A stretch of DNA of 64,000 bases from G965200765 sp965203865. Lineage in GTDB: Bacteria > Pseudomonadota > Gammaproteobacteria > Arenicellales > JAJDZL01. The stretch lies in contig OZ241916.1 in assembly GCA_965203865.1 (NCBI GenBank), forward strand, positions 2,790,001 to 2,854,000, given 5' to 3'. The notes under the pieces were generated by a model, which saw only the letters and a list, made by a program, of their open reading frames with translations, did no database searches and had not been told where the DNA came from. A program made the position numbers and the translations under genes. Position 1 is the first letter of the stretch. Each line of letters begins with the position of its first letter. Below are positions 26,410 to 34,459 of the stretch, piece by piece.

Positions 26410-27072
26410 TCAGACAGCTCTCACCAAGTCGACCAAATCTCGCGGTTTCCATGCGATAAAGTCTGGCTCTTCCTCTTGAAGCAATGACGGCTCATGCCAG
26501 CCCCATCCTACACCGACTGTCCTCACACCTGCGATCTTCCCCTCCAATATGTCGCTCAATGTATCGCCAATCATCCATGTGCTCGAAATTTCTGTATTGT
26601 TCAATCTGGAAATTCTGGTAATTCTTTCATTTTTACGACCTTGCGTATCGCCGCCCGCGATGTCTTTCACCAAGCCTCGAACATTATGATTTTCCAGAAC
26701 ACCCGAAATGATTCTTCCAGGCGAGGCAGATACAACACCCAGGTATCCGTATTCACCAAGGTGCAATAACACATCCGCCATGCCGGGAAACAATTTTAAA
26801 TCGCTCAAGTTCCTTTCCAACGCGTTGTCAATTTCTTCAATGAACAAGTCTGTATATTCCTTGTCAACCCCCGCGGCATCGGCAATTTTTGCAATCGACA
26901 TGTACTTTATGCCGCATAAGTCCTGGCTCGTGAATTCCGCCGGGTATTCCAAAGCACTGCAGGCAGAATTGACTGCATCAACAAACAAAACCAGCGAATC
27001 AACGATTACACCATCAAAATCCAACAGGATAGTCTGACCCGTATTTACAGAATTAGTTGCCACATTCAACAC
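26410..27072 (-). CDS. HAD-superfamily phosphatase (phosphoglycolate phosphatase-like)
   Basis: Motif I is ILLDFDGVIVDS, with the nucleophilic aspartate and the acid two residues on; motif II is GVVSASPGRIISGVL; motif III is the lysine region GRKNERITRI; motif IV is WMIGDTLSDILEGKIAG. An alpha-helical cap lies between residues 25 and 95. The 220-residue length fits the small subclass of HAD phosphatases. The substrate is unknown. Start choice is open between GTG 27072 and starts 3 or 9 nt downstream. Confidence 0.85.
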   Translation of the reverse strand: MLNVATNSVNTGQTILLDFDGVIVDSLVLFVDAVNSACSALEYPAEFTSQDLCGIKYMSIAKIADAAGVDKEYTDLFIEEIDNALERNLSDLKLFPGMADVLLHLGEYGYLGVVSASPGRIISGVLENHNVRGLVKDIAGGDTQGRKNERITRISRLNNTEISSTWMIGDTLSDILEGKIAGVRTVGVGWGWHEPSLLQEEEPDFIAWKPRDLVDLVRAV

Positions 27073-27253
27073 TCGGTAAAATTAACAAACGATAAAATCA
27101 AGATTCTGACCCATTGCGTAAAAAAGCAATAAATGCGCATTCGGTCGGACACTATAGACTTACTTGAAGAATAATTTGAATTTCAAGAAAGGGTATTTTA
27201 TCTTTTCAGTTATAAGACGCTTCGTAAATTTTCAGGTGGATCGAAACGAAAAA

Positions 27254-28774
27254 GTGAATCGTAATTTTTTCTGCGACTTGCACGAACAGATACAGTTGTT
27301 CGAGGAAAAGATTTTTCTGGACATGCTTGACGACGCTCCGATTACTTACGGAGACGCCGATGTATTGACGGCGAAACTTGCAAATCGATTAGCAGAATCA
27401 GGATTAGTACCGGGCGACCGACTCTGTGCACAGGTAAAAAAATCCACCACAGTTGTAATTCTGTACCTCGCCTGCTTGCGCGCAGGTGTGATTTACCTTC
27501 CTCTGAATACTGCGTACGTTTCGTCTGAATTGAATCACTTTTTTCAAGATGCCGAGCCCGCCATGGTCATATGCGACTCGGAAAAATTCGACGAAATTTC
27601 AAAGCTTGCCACGAATAGCGAAATCAAATCTGTCCTTACTCTTGATGCAAATGGCAATGGCACGCTTATGGACGGAATTGATAAATACAGTGCTTCCCAG
27701 GAAGTTGCCGTGAAGCAAAGCGACGATGTCGCATTGCTGATCTACACTTCTGGAACAACGGGGAAGCCAAAGGGTTCAATGATTACGCATGGAAACATAA
27801 GAACCAATGCCCATGCGCTGAATCAATTGTGGGAATGGTGCCCGGAAGATGTGTTGCTTCATGTGCTTCCACTTTTTCACGTACATGGGCTGTTCAATGC
27901 CCTTCACAGTCCAATGCTGAAAGCATCAAGAATTATTTTCAGAAAGGAGTTTTCCGTTCGCGAAACCATTGAACTTATTCCTCAGGCCACGGTACTAATG
28001 GCAGTACCCACAATCTATTCAAGACTGGTGTCGAGTTCCTTGTTGACCAAAGAGTTATGCAAGAATTTTCGTCTGTTTATTTCCGGGTCTGCTCCATTGC
28101 TCCCCCAAACATTTGAAGTGTTTGAGGAGAAAACCGGGCACCGTATTCTTGAGCGATACGGCATGACTGAAGCTGTAATGATCACTTCCAATCCTGTACG
28201 GGGAAAACGAATTGCAGGTACAGTTGGAAAAGCACTTGCAGATGTGAAGCTTCGGGTTTGCGACGATGAAGGTAATGTATTGAAGCCGGGCGAGATTGGA
28301 GTCTTGGAGATTAAAGGGCCTAATGTATTCAAAGGCTACTGGCGGAATGAAGAAGTGACTAAAAAAGCAATTCGAAAGAATGGATATTTTGTTTCTGGCG
28401 ATCTGGCGACTATTGATGAAAACGGAATCGTTTCGATTGTCGGTCGTAAAACAGATTTGATTATTTCCGCTGGATTCAACATTTATCCAGCGGAAGTCGA
28501 AGAACAACTAAATCAAATTCCGGGGGTTAAAGAATCCGCAATTTTCGGAGTCCCGCATATCGACCTTGGAGAAGCAGTAGTTGCTGTAATTGTTTTGAAT
28601 CAGGGTGGAGAATTATCGGAATCGGATGTAATTGAGCAATTAGGAAAGCACTTGTCTTCATTTAAACTGCCCAGAACTGTAAAGTTTGTATCGGAACTGC
28701 CAACCAATGCCATGGGAAAGGTTGAAAAGAAAAAATTAAGAGTCGAGTACAATCATTTGTTCAACATTGACTGA
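27254..28774 (+). CDS. matB: Malonyl-CoA synthetase-like acyl-CoA ligase
   Basis: I place the start at GTG 27254 (reading VNRNFFCDL) since the family begins there; a TTG at 27164 would add 30 atypical residues. The AMP-binding signature is LIYTSGTTGKPKGSMITHGN. The family's other regions are visible: YLACLRAGVIYLPLNTAY, LHVLPLFHVHGLFNAL, RYGMTEAVMITSNP, GYFVSGDLATIDENGIVSIVGRK with hinge, SAGFNIYPAEVEE, and a catalytic lysine in AMGKVEKKKL. This combination resembles MatB, which activates malonate or methylmalonate with CoA. No malonate transport or decarboxylase genes are adjacent. About 507 residues is normal. Confidence 0.78.
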   Translation: MNRNFFCDLHEQIQLFEEKIFLDMLDDAPITYGDADVLTAKLANRLAESGLVPGDRLCAQVKKSTTVVILYLACLRAGVIYLPLNTAYVSSELNHFFQDAEPAMVICDSEKFDEISKLATNSEIKSVLTLDANGNGTLMDGIDKYSASQEVAVKQSDDVALLIYTSGTTGKPKGSMITHGNIRTNAHALNQLWEWCPEDVLLHVLPLFHVHGLFNALHSPMLKASRIIFRKEFSVRETIELIPQATVLMAVPTIYSRLVSSSLLTKELCKNFRLFISGSAPLLPQTFEVFEEKTGHRILERYGMTEAVMITSNPVRGKRIAGTVGKALADVKLRVCDDEGNVLKPGEIGVLEIKGPNVFKGYWRNEEVTKKAIRKNGYFVSGDLATIDENGIVSIVGRKTDLIISAGFNIYPAEVEEQLNQIPGVKESAIFGVPHIDLGEAVVAVIVLNQGGELSESDVIEQLGKHLSSFKLPRTVKFVSELPTNAMGKVEKKKLRVEYNHLFNID

Positions 28775-28900
28775 AATGTGCTAATAGAATCGTAGCTTTT
28801 CAAAACTGCTCTCATTAATTTTGAACTCAAAGCGAGGGAATCAAATTTTTCTGAAGTGCCGGGATACATTTAATCCTTACTTGGAATCATCTGCACAATC

Positions 28901-30559
28901 ATGAAGACACATAGTAAACAACTTGGCTTTGCTTGGACCGAGTTTTATCAAGCAGTTGCAGAACGATTACGAGAGTATCAAAATAAAAAAGACCGGCATA
29001 CTCTAGTAAAAAAGATACAAGAAAGTCCAAATCCCAATTTTGATTTTCTTCGTCAAGACAAGTTTTCCGACGGAACTGCTGGCCCGCTTGAAGACATTTG
29101 CCCATTCACTGTATTAGGCACTTTCAATCGAGCCAGAATGAAGGATCAAACAAAACAAAACATAGCTAACGATATTGCAGAAATACTAGATGTAAAGCTA
29201 TCAGCACCAGATAAATTCCATGGCATTCCTAGAGTTCACCCCATGGATTCATGGTTCTTTTTGTTTGCCAAAGACAGAAAACCAGATGACATAGAAAAAC
29301 TATGGAGATTGTTCATAAATGCACTTAGTTATTCTGACCATCGCGGTGCTGAAACCCGAAGAAATTTTCTTTCAGCTTACGATGCTGCGTTGTCGATTGA
29401 AAGAGTAAACCGAAAACTATCTGTTGGTCTTCACTGGGCCCGACCATGGGATTTTGTACCCTTTGACCAAAGAACTTGTCAATATATCGATATGCTTGAT
29501 AACCAGCCAGGCAAGCCATATAGTTCGTTTAACGGCGAAGATTACCTGAATTTGATAAGTGATTTAACATCTCGTTTCGATGATAACAATTACCCTGTTC
29601 ATAGCTTCCCAGAGTTATCATTGGAAGCATGGAAAAAAATCCCTGACCCACCACCTAGTCCAGTTCCATTGGATCATTACACGATACAAGACATCCTTGA
29701 CGATGGTTGCTTTCTGGAATCAAACGAAATAGAAAATCTGATTAATCGGCTACGTGCGAAGAAAAATCTGATTCTGCAAGGACCGCCGGGAACTGGCAAA
29801 ACATGGATTGCCAAGCGTATTGCGTATGCTCTGAGCGGGAAGCAGGACAGTAATAAGGTAGTATCGGTTCAATTTCATCCAAATCTCTCCTACGAGGATT
29901 TTGTAAGGGGATGGCGACCGAACAGTGAAGGCAAGCTTGATTTGGTAGACGGATTCTTTATGAATCTCATCAATGAAGCATTGAATAACCCGGATGCAAA
30001 ATTTATTGCAATAATCGAAGAAATCAATCGCGGGCACCCATCGCACATATTCGGTGAGTTGCTCACCCTTCTCGAATCGGACAAGCGCAGTCCCGAGCAC
30101 GCGATTCAGCTATGCTATCCGAACCCTGATGGTGGTTCAAACGCTACGCATATTCCTGAAAATGTCTATATTATTGGCACCATGAACACTGCCGATCGCT
30201 CCCTTGCATTGATTGACTTTGCATTTCGGAGGAGATTTGCATTCGCCTCGTTTGAACCAAAACTAGGTGAAAGATGGCGGCTCTGGGTAACCAACAGGTG
30301 TGGAATCGACTCTGATTTAGTCAAAGATATTGAGCAAAGAATAAATAATCTCAATGCAGATATTACCGATGACTTGGGTAAAGATTTTCAGATAGGGCAC
30401 AGTTTTGTAACTCCTGCTTCGCCGATCGAAAACGGCAGTACAAAGGAATGGTTCAGACAAGTTGTTGAAACAGAAATCGGACCTTTGCTGGAAGAGTATT
30501 GGTTCGATTCACTTCAAAAAGCAAAAGAGACTAAGGACAGGCTGTTAGAAAACTGGTAA
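28901..30559 (+). CDS. mcrB: McrB-type AAA+ NTPase of a type IV restriction system
   Basis: The C-terminal half is diagnostic of McrB: Walker A LILQGPPGTGKTWIAKRIAY, VQFHPNLSYEDFVRGWRP, Walker B IIEEINRGHPSHIFGELLTL, and the McrB consensus MNTADRSLALIDFAFRRRF. The N-terminal 250 residues form a separate domain with GPLEDICPFTVLGTFNR and FHGIPRVHPMDSWFF, unlike the 5-methylcytosine domain of E. coli McrB, so the modification recognised may differ. McrB hydrolyses GTP and drives McrC-dependent cleavage of modified foreign DNA. mcrC lies 664 bp downstream beyond two antisense genes. Confidence 0.92.
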   Translation: MKTHSKQLGFAWTEFYQAVAERLREYQNKKDRHTLVKKIQESPNPNFDFLRQDKFSDGTAGPLEDICPFTVLGTFNRARMKDQTKQNIANDIAEILDVKLSAPDKFHGIPRVHPMDSWFFLFAKDRKPDDIEKLWRLFINALSYSDHRGAETRRNFLSAYDAALSIERVNRKLSVGLHWARPWDFVPFDQRTCQYIDMLDNQPGKPYSSFNGEDYLNLISDLTSRFDDNNYPVHSFPELSLEAWKKIPDPPPSPVPLDHYTIQDILDDGCFLESNEIENLINRLRAKKNLILQGPPGTGKTWIAKRIAYALSGKQDSNKVVSVQFHPNLSYEDFVRGWRPNSEGKLDLVDGFFMNLINEALNNPDAKFIAIIEEINRGHPSHIFGELLTLLESDKRSPEHAIQLCYPNPDGGSNATHIPENVYIIGTMNTADRSLALIDFAFRRRFAFASFEPKLGERWRLWVTNRCGIDSDLVKDIEQRINNLNADITDDLGKDFQIGHSFVTPASPIENGSTKEWFRQVVETEIGPLLEEYWFDSLQKAKETKDRLLENW

Positions 30560-30564
30560 TGAAG

Positions 30565-30699
30565 CTATAAATAGAAAATATTAGTCAACTCCGCAGTTAA
30601 TTGCGGATGATTCGGCGGAATAGGACTCTCAGCAAACAAGATTAATACATGTTCAGGGAATTCATCCAAATCGGTTTTAACATCAAGCTCGAACCTCAT
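30565..30699 (-). CDS. Very small protein downstream of the antisense gene (44 aa)
   Basis: ATG at 30697-30699, with the reading MRFELDVKTDLDEFPEHVLI then LFAESPIPPNHPQLTAEL and a stop at 30565-30567. Its first 17 bases overlap the end of the 151-aa gene at 30683, in a different frame, which is the usual geometry of coupled genes. The sequence is acidic and soluble. The family is not recognised. It may be a complete small protein or the remains of a longer one. Its 3' end lies 5 nt from the mcrB stop on the other strand. Confidence 0.5.
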   Translation of the reverse strand: MRFELDVKTDLDEFPEHVLILFAESPIPPNHPQLTAELTNIFYL

Positions 30700-31138
30700 T
30701 TAATTCCTTGATATTATCAATCAACCACTCCCAGTCGCTTTTATTGTCCAATTTGAGATCTTGTGTAGAGTCATTTTTATGATTTGACATGTCAAAGTAA
30801 TTCCATAATCCATTGTGGGAACTCAAATCTACTTCCAGTTCAACTTCAACATTGTTCGGAAACTTCCATTCCATTTGAACCCCACCATCAGGCATGGGAT
30901 AGGTATAAGGCAATGGCAGACCAGACGGATAGTACTTCTCAAACAATGTAGATAGCCAATTTAATCCGTCATGATCTGGGGCTTTGCCTTCACCTTCTAG
31001 CCAGCCATCTCTCATGTCTCGAAACTCATCCAAACGAGCAGGAATATCTAAAGAGTGAAGAATAACGACAGTTTCTATTTCTAAATTTCTTTTCGACAAA
31101 ATTTTAATTACATACTGTGTGGGAGAAAATATAGACAA
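30683..31138 (-). CDS. Conserved unknown protein encoded antisense between mcrB and mcrC (151 aa)
   Basis: The protein begins MSIFSPTQYVIKILSKRN. Its core shows LDEFRDMRDGWLEGEGKAPD, an LPLPYTYPMPDGGVQMEWKF motif, VELEVDLSSHNGLWNYFDM and a C-terminal SDWEWLIDNIKEL. The GLPLPYTYP...GGVQMEW pattern is reminiscent of short conserved hypothetical proteins in mobile regions. There is no catalytic motif I can name. It is transcribed opposite to mcrB and mcrC and fills their spacer, so the two restriction genes probably have separate promoters. A role tied to McrBC is only positional inference. Confidence 0.7.
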   Translation of the reverse strand: MSIFSPTQYVIKILSKRNLEIETVVILHSLDIPARLDEFRDMRDGWLEGEGKAPDHDGLNWLSTLFEKYYPSGLPLPYTYPMPDGGVQMEWKFPNNVEVELEVDLSSHNGLWNYFDMSNHKNDSTQDLKLDNKSDWEWLIDNIKELNEVRA

Positions 31139-31223
31139 CTTATAACTTGTATTTTAGTAATATCATAAAAGAACCAAAATTTGAACAATTACTTCAAGAA
31201 TTTTCAACTTGCTCACACAATCA

Positions 31224-32357
31224 ATGAATATAGAAAGTAAACAAATAGAAATAGAAGATGGACAACAATTATTCGGAGTAGTTGGTCAAATTCCAATTCG
31301 AAATCTGTGGCTTCTTATGCTTTACGCATCGGATATGTTTCGCTATCAGGGACAAGCAAAAGTCGATTTGGAAAGCAATGTTGACAGATTGCCTGAGCTG
31401 GTCGCAGAGATTCTCACTTATGCAGTTGAAAAACGGCAACGACGACAACTCAGTCTTGGATACAGAACAAAGAAAGATATCCTTCCACGGGTCCGAGGGA
31501 AAATTAAAATCCTGGACACAGAACGGCAAAGCCTACTTTCCCGCGGGCTAATTGCTTGTCAATTTAACGATCTCACAATTGATATCGAAAGGAACCGGTT
31601 TGTAAGGGCGGCACTGGAACGTATTGCAAGACTGGTAAAAAAAGACAAAGTTCTTTTTCATCGTTGTAGAAGTCTTGCCAACGACATGAAAATCATGGGT
31701 GTATCCGGCACCGTTCCTACACGAGCTCAAATAAGCGTTGAACAATTTGGTCGTCATAATGTAGACGACCAGTTTATGGTTGCGGCAGCGAAATTGGTTT
31801 TCGACCTTGCTATTCCTACTGAGGAATTTGGAAAGAATGTAATCCTGTCTCCCGAAAGGGAAGAACATTGGGTTAGATCGCTATTTGAGCGAGCTGTTGG
31901 TGGCTTCTGCAAAGTCGTGTTGTCTCATGACGGATGGAGTGTAAATACTGGAAAGCATTTGAGCTGGAACATTGATTGGAAAACCCCGGGCATTGACAAA
32001 ATTCTACCGGGCATGAAAACTGATATAGAACTGGTCCACCAAGAAAAGCGCCGGAAAATTATTGTAGACACCAAATTTACTTCAATACTGAAGCCAGGAT
32101 ATTTCAAAAATGAAACCTTGAAGAGTGGTTACATTTATCAGTTATACAGCTATTTACGATCCCAGGCAGGTCAAGACAACCCATTAGCTGATCAAGCTGA
32201 AGGAGTTCTTCTCCACCCAACTGTAGGTGAACATATCGATGAAAGTGTGGAAATTCAAGGACATCAAATGCGATTCCTTACAGTTGATTTGACTACATCA
32301 ACTGAGGGCATTCGGAATCAATTGATGAGGGTAACTGAAGATATTTATCCTCATTAA
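31224..32357 (+). CDS. mcrC: McrC nuclease component of the type IV restriction system
   Basis: Start at ATG 31224 (MNIESKQIEIEDG); a TTG at 31209 is also in frame. The family opening PIRNLWLLMLYASDMFRY is present, with RGKIKILDTERQSL and the C-terminal PD-(D/E)xK nuclease core: GMKTDIELVHQEKRRKIIVDTKFTSIL, providing the D and the DxK pair, followed by YIYQLYSYLRSQ. McrC binds McrB hexamers and supplies the endonuclease activity. All catalytic residues seem intact. It is separated from mcrB by antisense genes and convergent with the SDR gene. Confidence 0.9.
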   Translation: MNIESKQIEIEDGQQLFGVVGQIPIRNLWLLMLYASDMFRYQGQAKVDLESNVDRLPELVAEILTYAVEKRQRRQLSLGYRTKKDILPRVRGKIKILDTERQSLLSRGLIACQFNDLTIDIERNRFVRAALERIARLVKKDKVLFHRCRSLANDMKIMGVSGTVPTRAQISVEQFGRHNVDDQFMVAAAKLVFDLAIPTEEFGKNVILSPEREEHWVRSLFERAVGGFCKVVLSHDGWSVNTGKHLSWNIDWKTPGIDKILPGMKTDIELVHQEKRRKIIVDTKFTSILKPGYFKNETLKSGYIYQLYSYLRSQAGQDNPLADQAEGVLLHPTVGEHIDESVEIQGHQMRFLTVDLTTSTEGIRNQLMRVTEDIYPH

Positions 32358-32361
32358 TTAA

Positions 32362-33192
32362 TCAAGAATTTGTTGCTGTTTTCATATCACTCGCCAGGCG
32401 TTCCATTAATTGCGATGCCCCGCTTAGCGACCAACCGCCATCCACAGGAATTATGGCTCCACTCACATAGTCACCAAGCGATGATGAAAGAAACATCGCC
32501 ACACTGCCAATATCTGAAGTCGAGCCCAAACGTTTTAGCGGAACAGATTCAGTCACCGCATCAAGCAGTTCTTTAGTAGGCGCAAGCCTTTTCATGCCTT
32601 CTGTGCCTTTGATTGGGCCGGGTACAATCGAATTTACGCGAATACCCTCTTCGCCCCACTCCATTGCCAATGTTTTGGTTAGCATATCAACTCCTGCTTT
32701 AGCTGCGCATACATGGGACTGCAGCATCATTGGCATGAACGATTGAGGGGCAGAAATGTTGATTACCGAACTGCCAGGTTTGACTAGATGAGGATAGGCT
32801 GCTCGCAAGACATGATAAGTACCTTGCAAATCTATATTCATAACTGCCGTAAACGCGTTTGGGGACATGTCTACTGCCTGGGCAGGAAAATTACCCGCGG
32901 CACCTGAAATCAAGACATCAAACTTGCCAAGTAATTCTTCAAATTCCGCAAATCCTTTTTCAAGTGCCGAATAATCTCGAACATCCGCACTGAATCCGGC
33001 AACAAGATTTCCATACTGTTCCAGCGACTCGACCGCCGCGGCAACTTTTTCAGGCTTTCGGCTTACAACACCTAATTGGGCTCCTGCTTCCGCGAAGTTT
33101 CTGGCAATACCCAGATTTATACCGCTAGTCCCGCCTGCAACAACTATTGTTTTGTTGGAAAAGTCCAGGGAAACAGAGGTTGAGCCAGACAT
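32362..33192 (-). CDS. SDR-family reductase, 2,4-dienoyl-CoA-reductase-like
   Basis: The Rossmann motif is VVAGGTSGINLGIARNFAEAG, with a GAAGNFPA segment in place of the NNAG motif, as in dienoyl-CoA reductases. The active site reads SAPQSFMPMMLQSHVCAAKAG: the usual catalytic tyrosine four residues before the lysine is a cysteine or alanine position here, while the lysine is kept. Peroxisomal-type 2,4-dienoyl-CoA reductases also lack the tyrosine. The C-terminus PVDGGWSLSGASQL is standard. A role in fatty-acid or acyl-CoA metabolism is inferred. It faces mcrC tail to tail. Confidence 0.85.
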   Translation of the reverse strand: MSGSTSVSLDFSNKTIVVAGGTSGINLGIARNFAEAGAQLGVVSRKPEKVAAAVESLEQYGNLVAGFSADVRDYSALEKGFAEFEELLGKFDVLISGAAGNFPAQAVDMSPNAFTAVMNIDLQGTYHVLRAAYPHLVKPGSSVINISAPQSFMPMMLQSHVCAAKAGVDMLTKTLAMEWGEEGIRVNSIVPGPIKGTEGMKRLAPTKELLDAVTESVPLKRLGSTSDIGSVAMFLSSSLGDYVSGAIIPVDGGWSLSGASQLMERLASDMKTATNS

Positions 33193-33251
33193 ACCTCAAT
33201 ACTCCCCATAATCAAAAAGGCAAGTTAGTATAAATCAGTGATCCGTATCAA

Positions 33252-33416
33252 CTACGAGGGGTTCGACTCAGTTTTCTCCCGAGATGAAAGAACCATGTAG
33301 ACGATAGAAATTACGATCCCCCAATATGCAACATTAGCAAAGCCATCCAGAAACGAGTTCATTGTGGACAGCACTACGCAAACAATAATTGCAACAATTC
33401 CGAGTATGTAGTTCAT
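33252..33416 (-). CDS. Small two-helix membrane protein (54 aa)
   Basis: ATG at 33414-33416 is preceded by GGAG about 9 nt upstream. The product MNYILGIVAIIVCVVLSTMN continues SFLDGFANVAYWGIVISIVY and MVLSSREKTESNPS, giving two hydrophobic helices and a short polar tail. It is below usual gene-finding size limits. No family is recognised. It lies between the SDR gene (start at 33192) and the SBD-HNH genes, all on the minus strand, and could be a housekeeping membrane peptide or a toxin-like peptide. Confidence 0.6.
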   Translation of the reverse strand: MNYILGIVAIIVCVVLSTMNSFLDGFANVAYWGIVISIVYMVLSSREKTESNPS

Positions 33417-33524
33417 TGACTGAGCTCCAATTAAAATGATTTACGAACAAAATACAATTTTAGCAAAATTATGAGTCCTTCTCCGCTTGTGAAAGTTAAT
33501 TTCCTGTAATTTGCATTCTCACAT

Positions 33525-34442
33525 CTAATATTTTCGAAACACATTGTCGTGATGCCAGATCAATGATTCACTCGCTGGATGCAGTAATTTCCTGGGAGGG
33601 AGAATAATATGCTTTGTATTGTAGTTATTTACAACTTGCTTCATATTCTCGACACCCCGGAATCTTCTGGTTACCAAGATTCGATACTTGTCATCAATCG
33701 TAAATACTCCGTAGTTAAACGCATCGTAATGATTGGTACACAATGCCACACTATTATTAATCTCAATCACACCGCCATCGTTGGGCCAATGGATGTATGC
33801 TACCTCAAGTGAGTTAATTTGCTTATTGAACAAACTGTCAAATCTGCAAATGCAACACATTCGCTTGTAAGCATTCAAGACTTCTTCTCGAAATTCTGGA
33901 TCCATTACATCTTCGGGCGGTGCAATCTCCATGTTCAAACCTGCACTTTTCACAATGGATTTATGCAAGCTGTTGTCAAAAAACTTGTCCAGCGTATGCT
34001 GAGCTACTTGAATCAGCAAATCGCTTTCATTCCTGAGCATCTTGTATCTTTCGTTCCTGAGCATCCTGTAAATTTCCTCAGTAAACCCTCCTCTATAACC
34101 ACCATCTATAAGAAGATTTCTATGTTTTGGAACAGGTTGAGCGTAACCGGAACCAATTACCGTCTCTCCCCCAAAAACTTCCCAGAAGCCGTCATTTTGA
34201 AGGTAGTAGAAAGGAAACTCAGCCCGCGCATATTTATTTCCAAATTGTTCAAGCATTTTTTTCAAAGGTGGTTCAATATCTTTGAATAAAATTAGTCTTT
34301 CCTTGCCTTGCTGAATGCTTGCAAGTGTTAGCAAAATTAAAAATGGCTTGTGTGGGGCACGCAATCCTTTCTTTTTCCATACCTTCAGATTGGAAATCTT
34401 GTCAATCAAAGACTGGAATAGTTGATCAGATTGAATTGTCAT
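33525..34442 (-). CDS. SBD-HNH-type protein with degenerate nuclease site
   Basis: The N-terminal part matches the phosphorothioate-DNA-binding restriction family: LRAPHKPFLILLTLASIQQG, LKKMLEQFG, and EFPFYYLQNDGFWEVFGG. The C-terminal HNH keeps its zinc cysteines (CCICRFD and CTNH) but reads LEVAYIHWPND where functional members have AHIRW, and CTNHYDAFNYG where they have NHHxAFDxG. The general-base histidine is therefore a tyrosine. It begins 17 nt after the paralogue at 34460 and is probably co-transcribed. Cleavage by this copy is doubtful; DNA binding may be retained. GTG 34445 is an alternative start. Confidence 0.8.
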   Translation of the reverse strand: MTIQSDQLFQSLIDKISNLKVWKKKGLRAPHKPFLILLTLASIQQGKERLILFKDIEPPLKKMLEQFGNKYARAEFPFYYLQNDGFWEVFGGETVIGSGYAQPVPKHRNLLIDGGYRGGFTEEIYRMLRNERYKMLRNESDLLIQVAQHTLDKFFDNSLHKSIVKSAGLNMEIAPPEDVMDPEFREEVLNAYKRMCCICRFDSLFNKQINSLEVAYIHWPNDGGVIEINNSVALCTNHYDAFNYGVFTIDDKYRILVTRRFRGVENMKQVVNNYNTKHIILPPRKLLHPASESLIWHHDNVFRKY

Positions 34443-34459
34443 CACTATTCAATAAAGAA

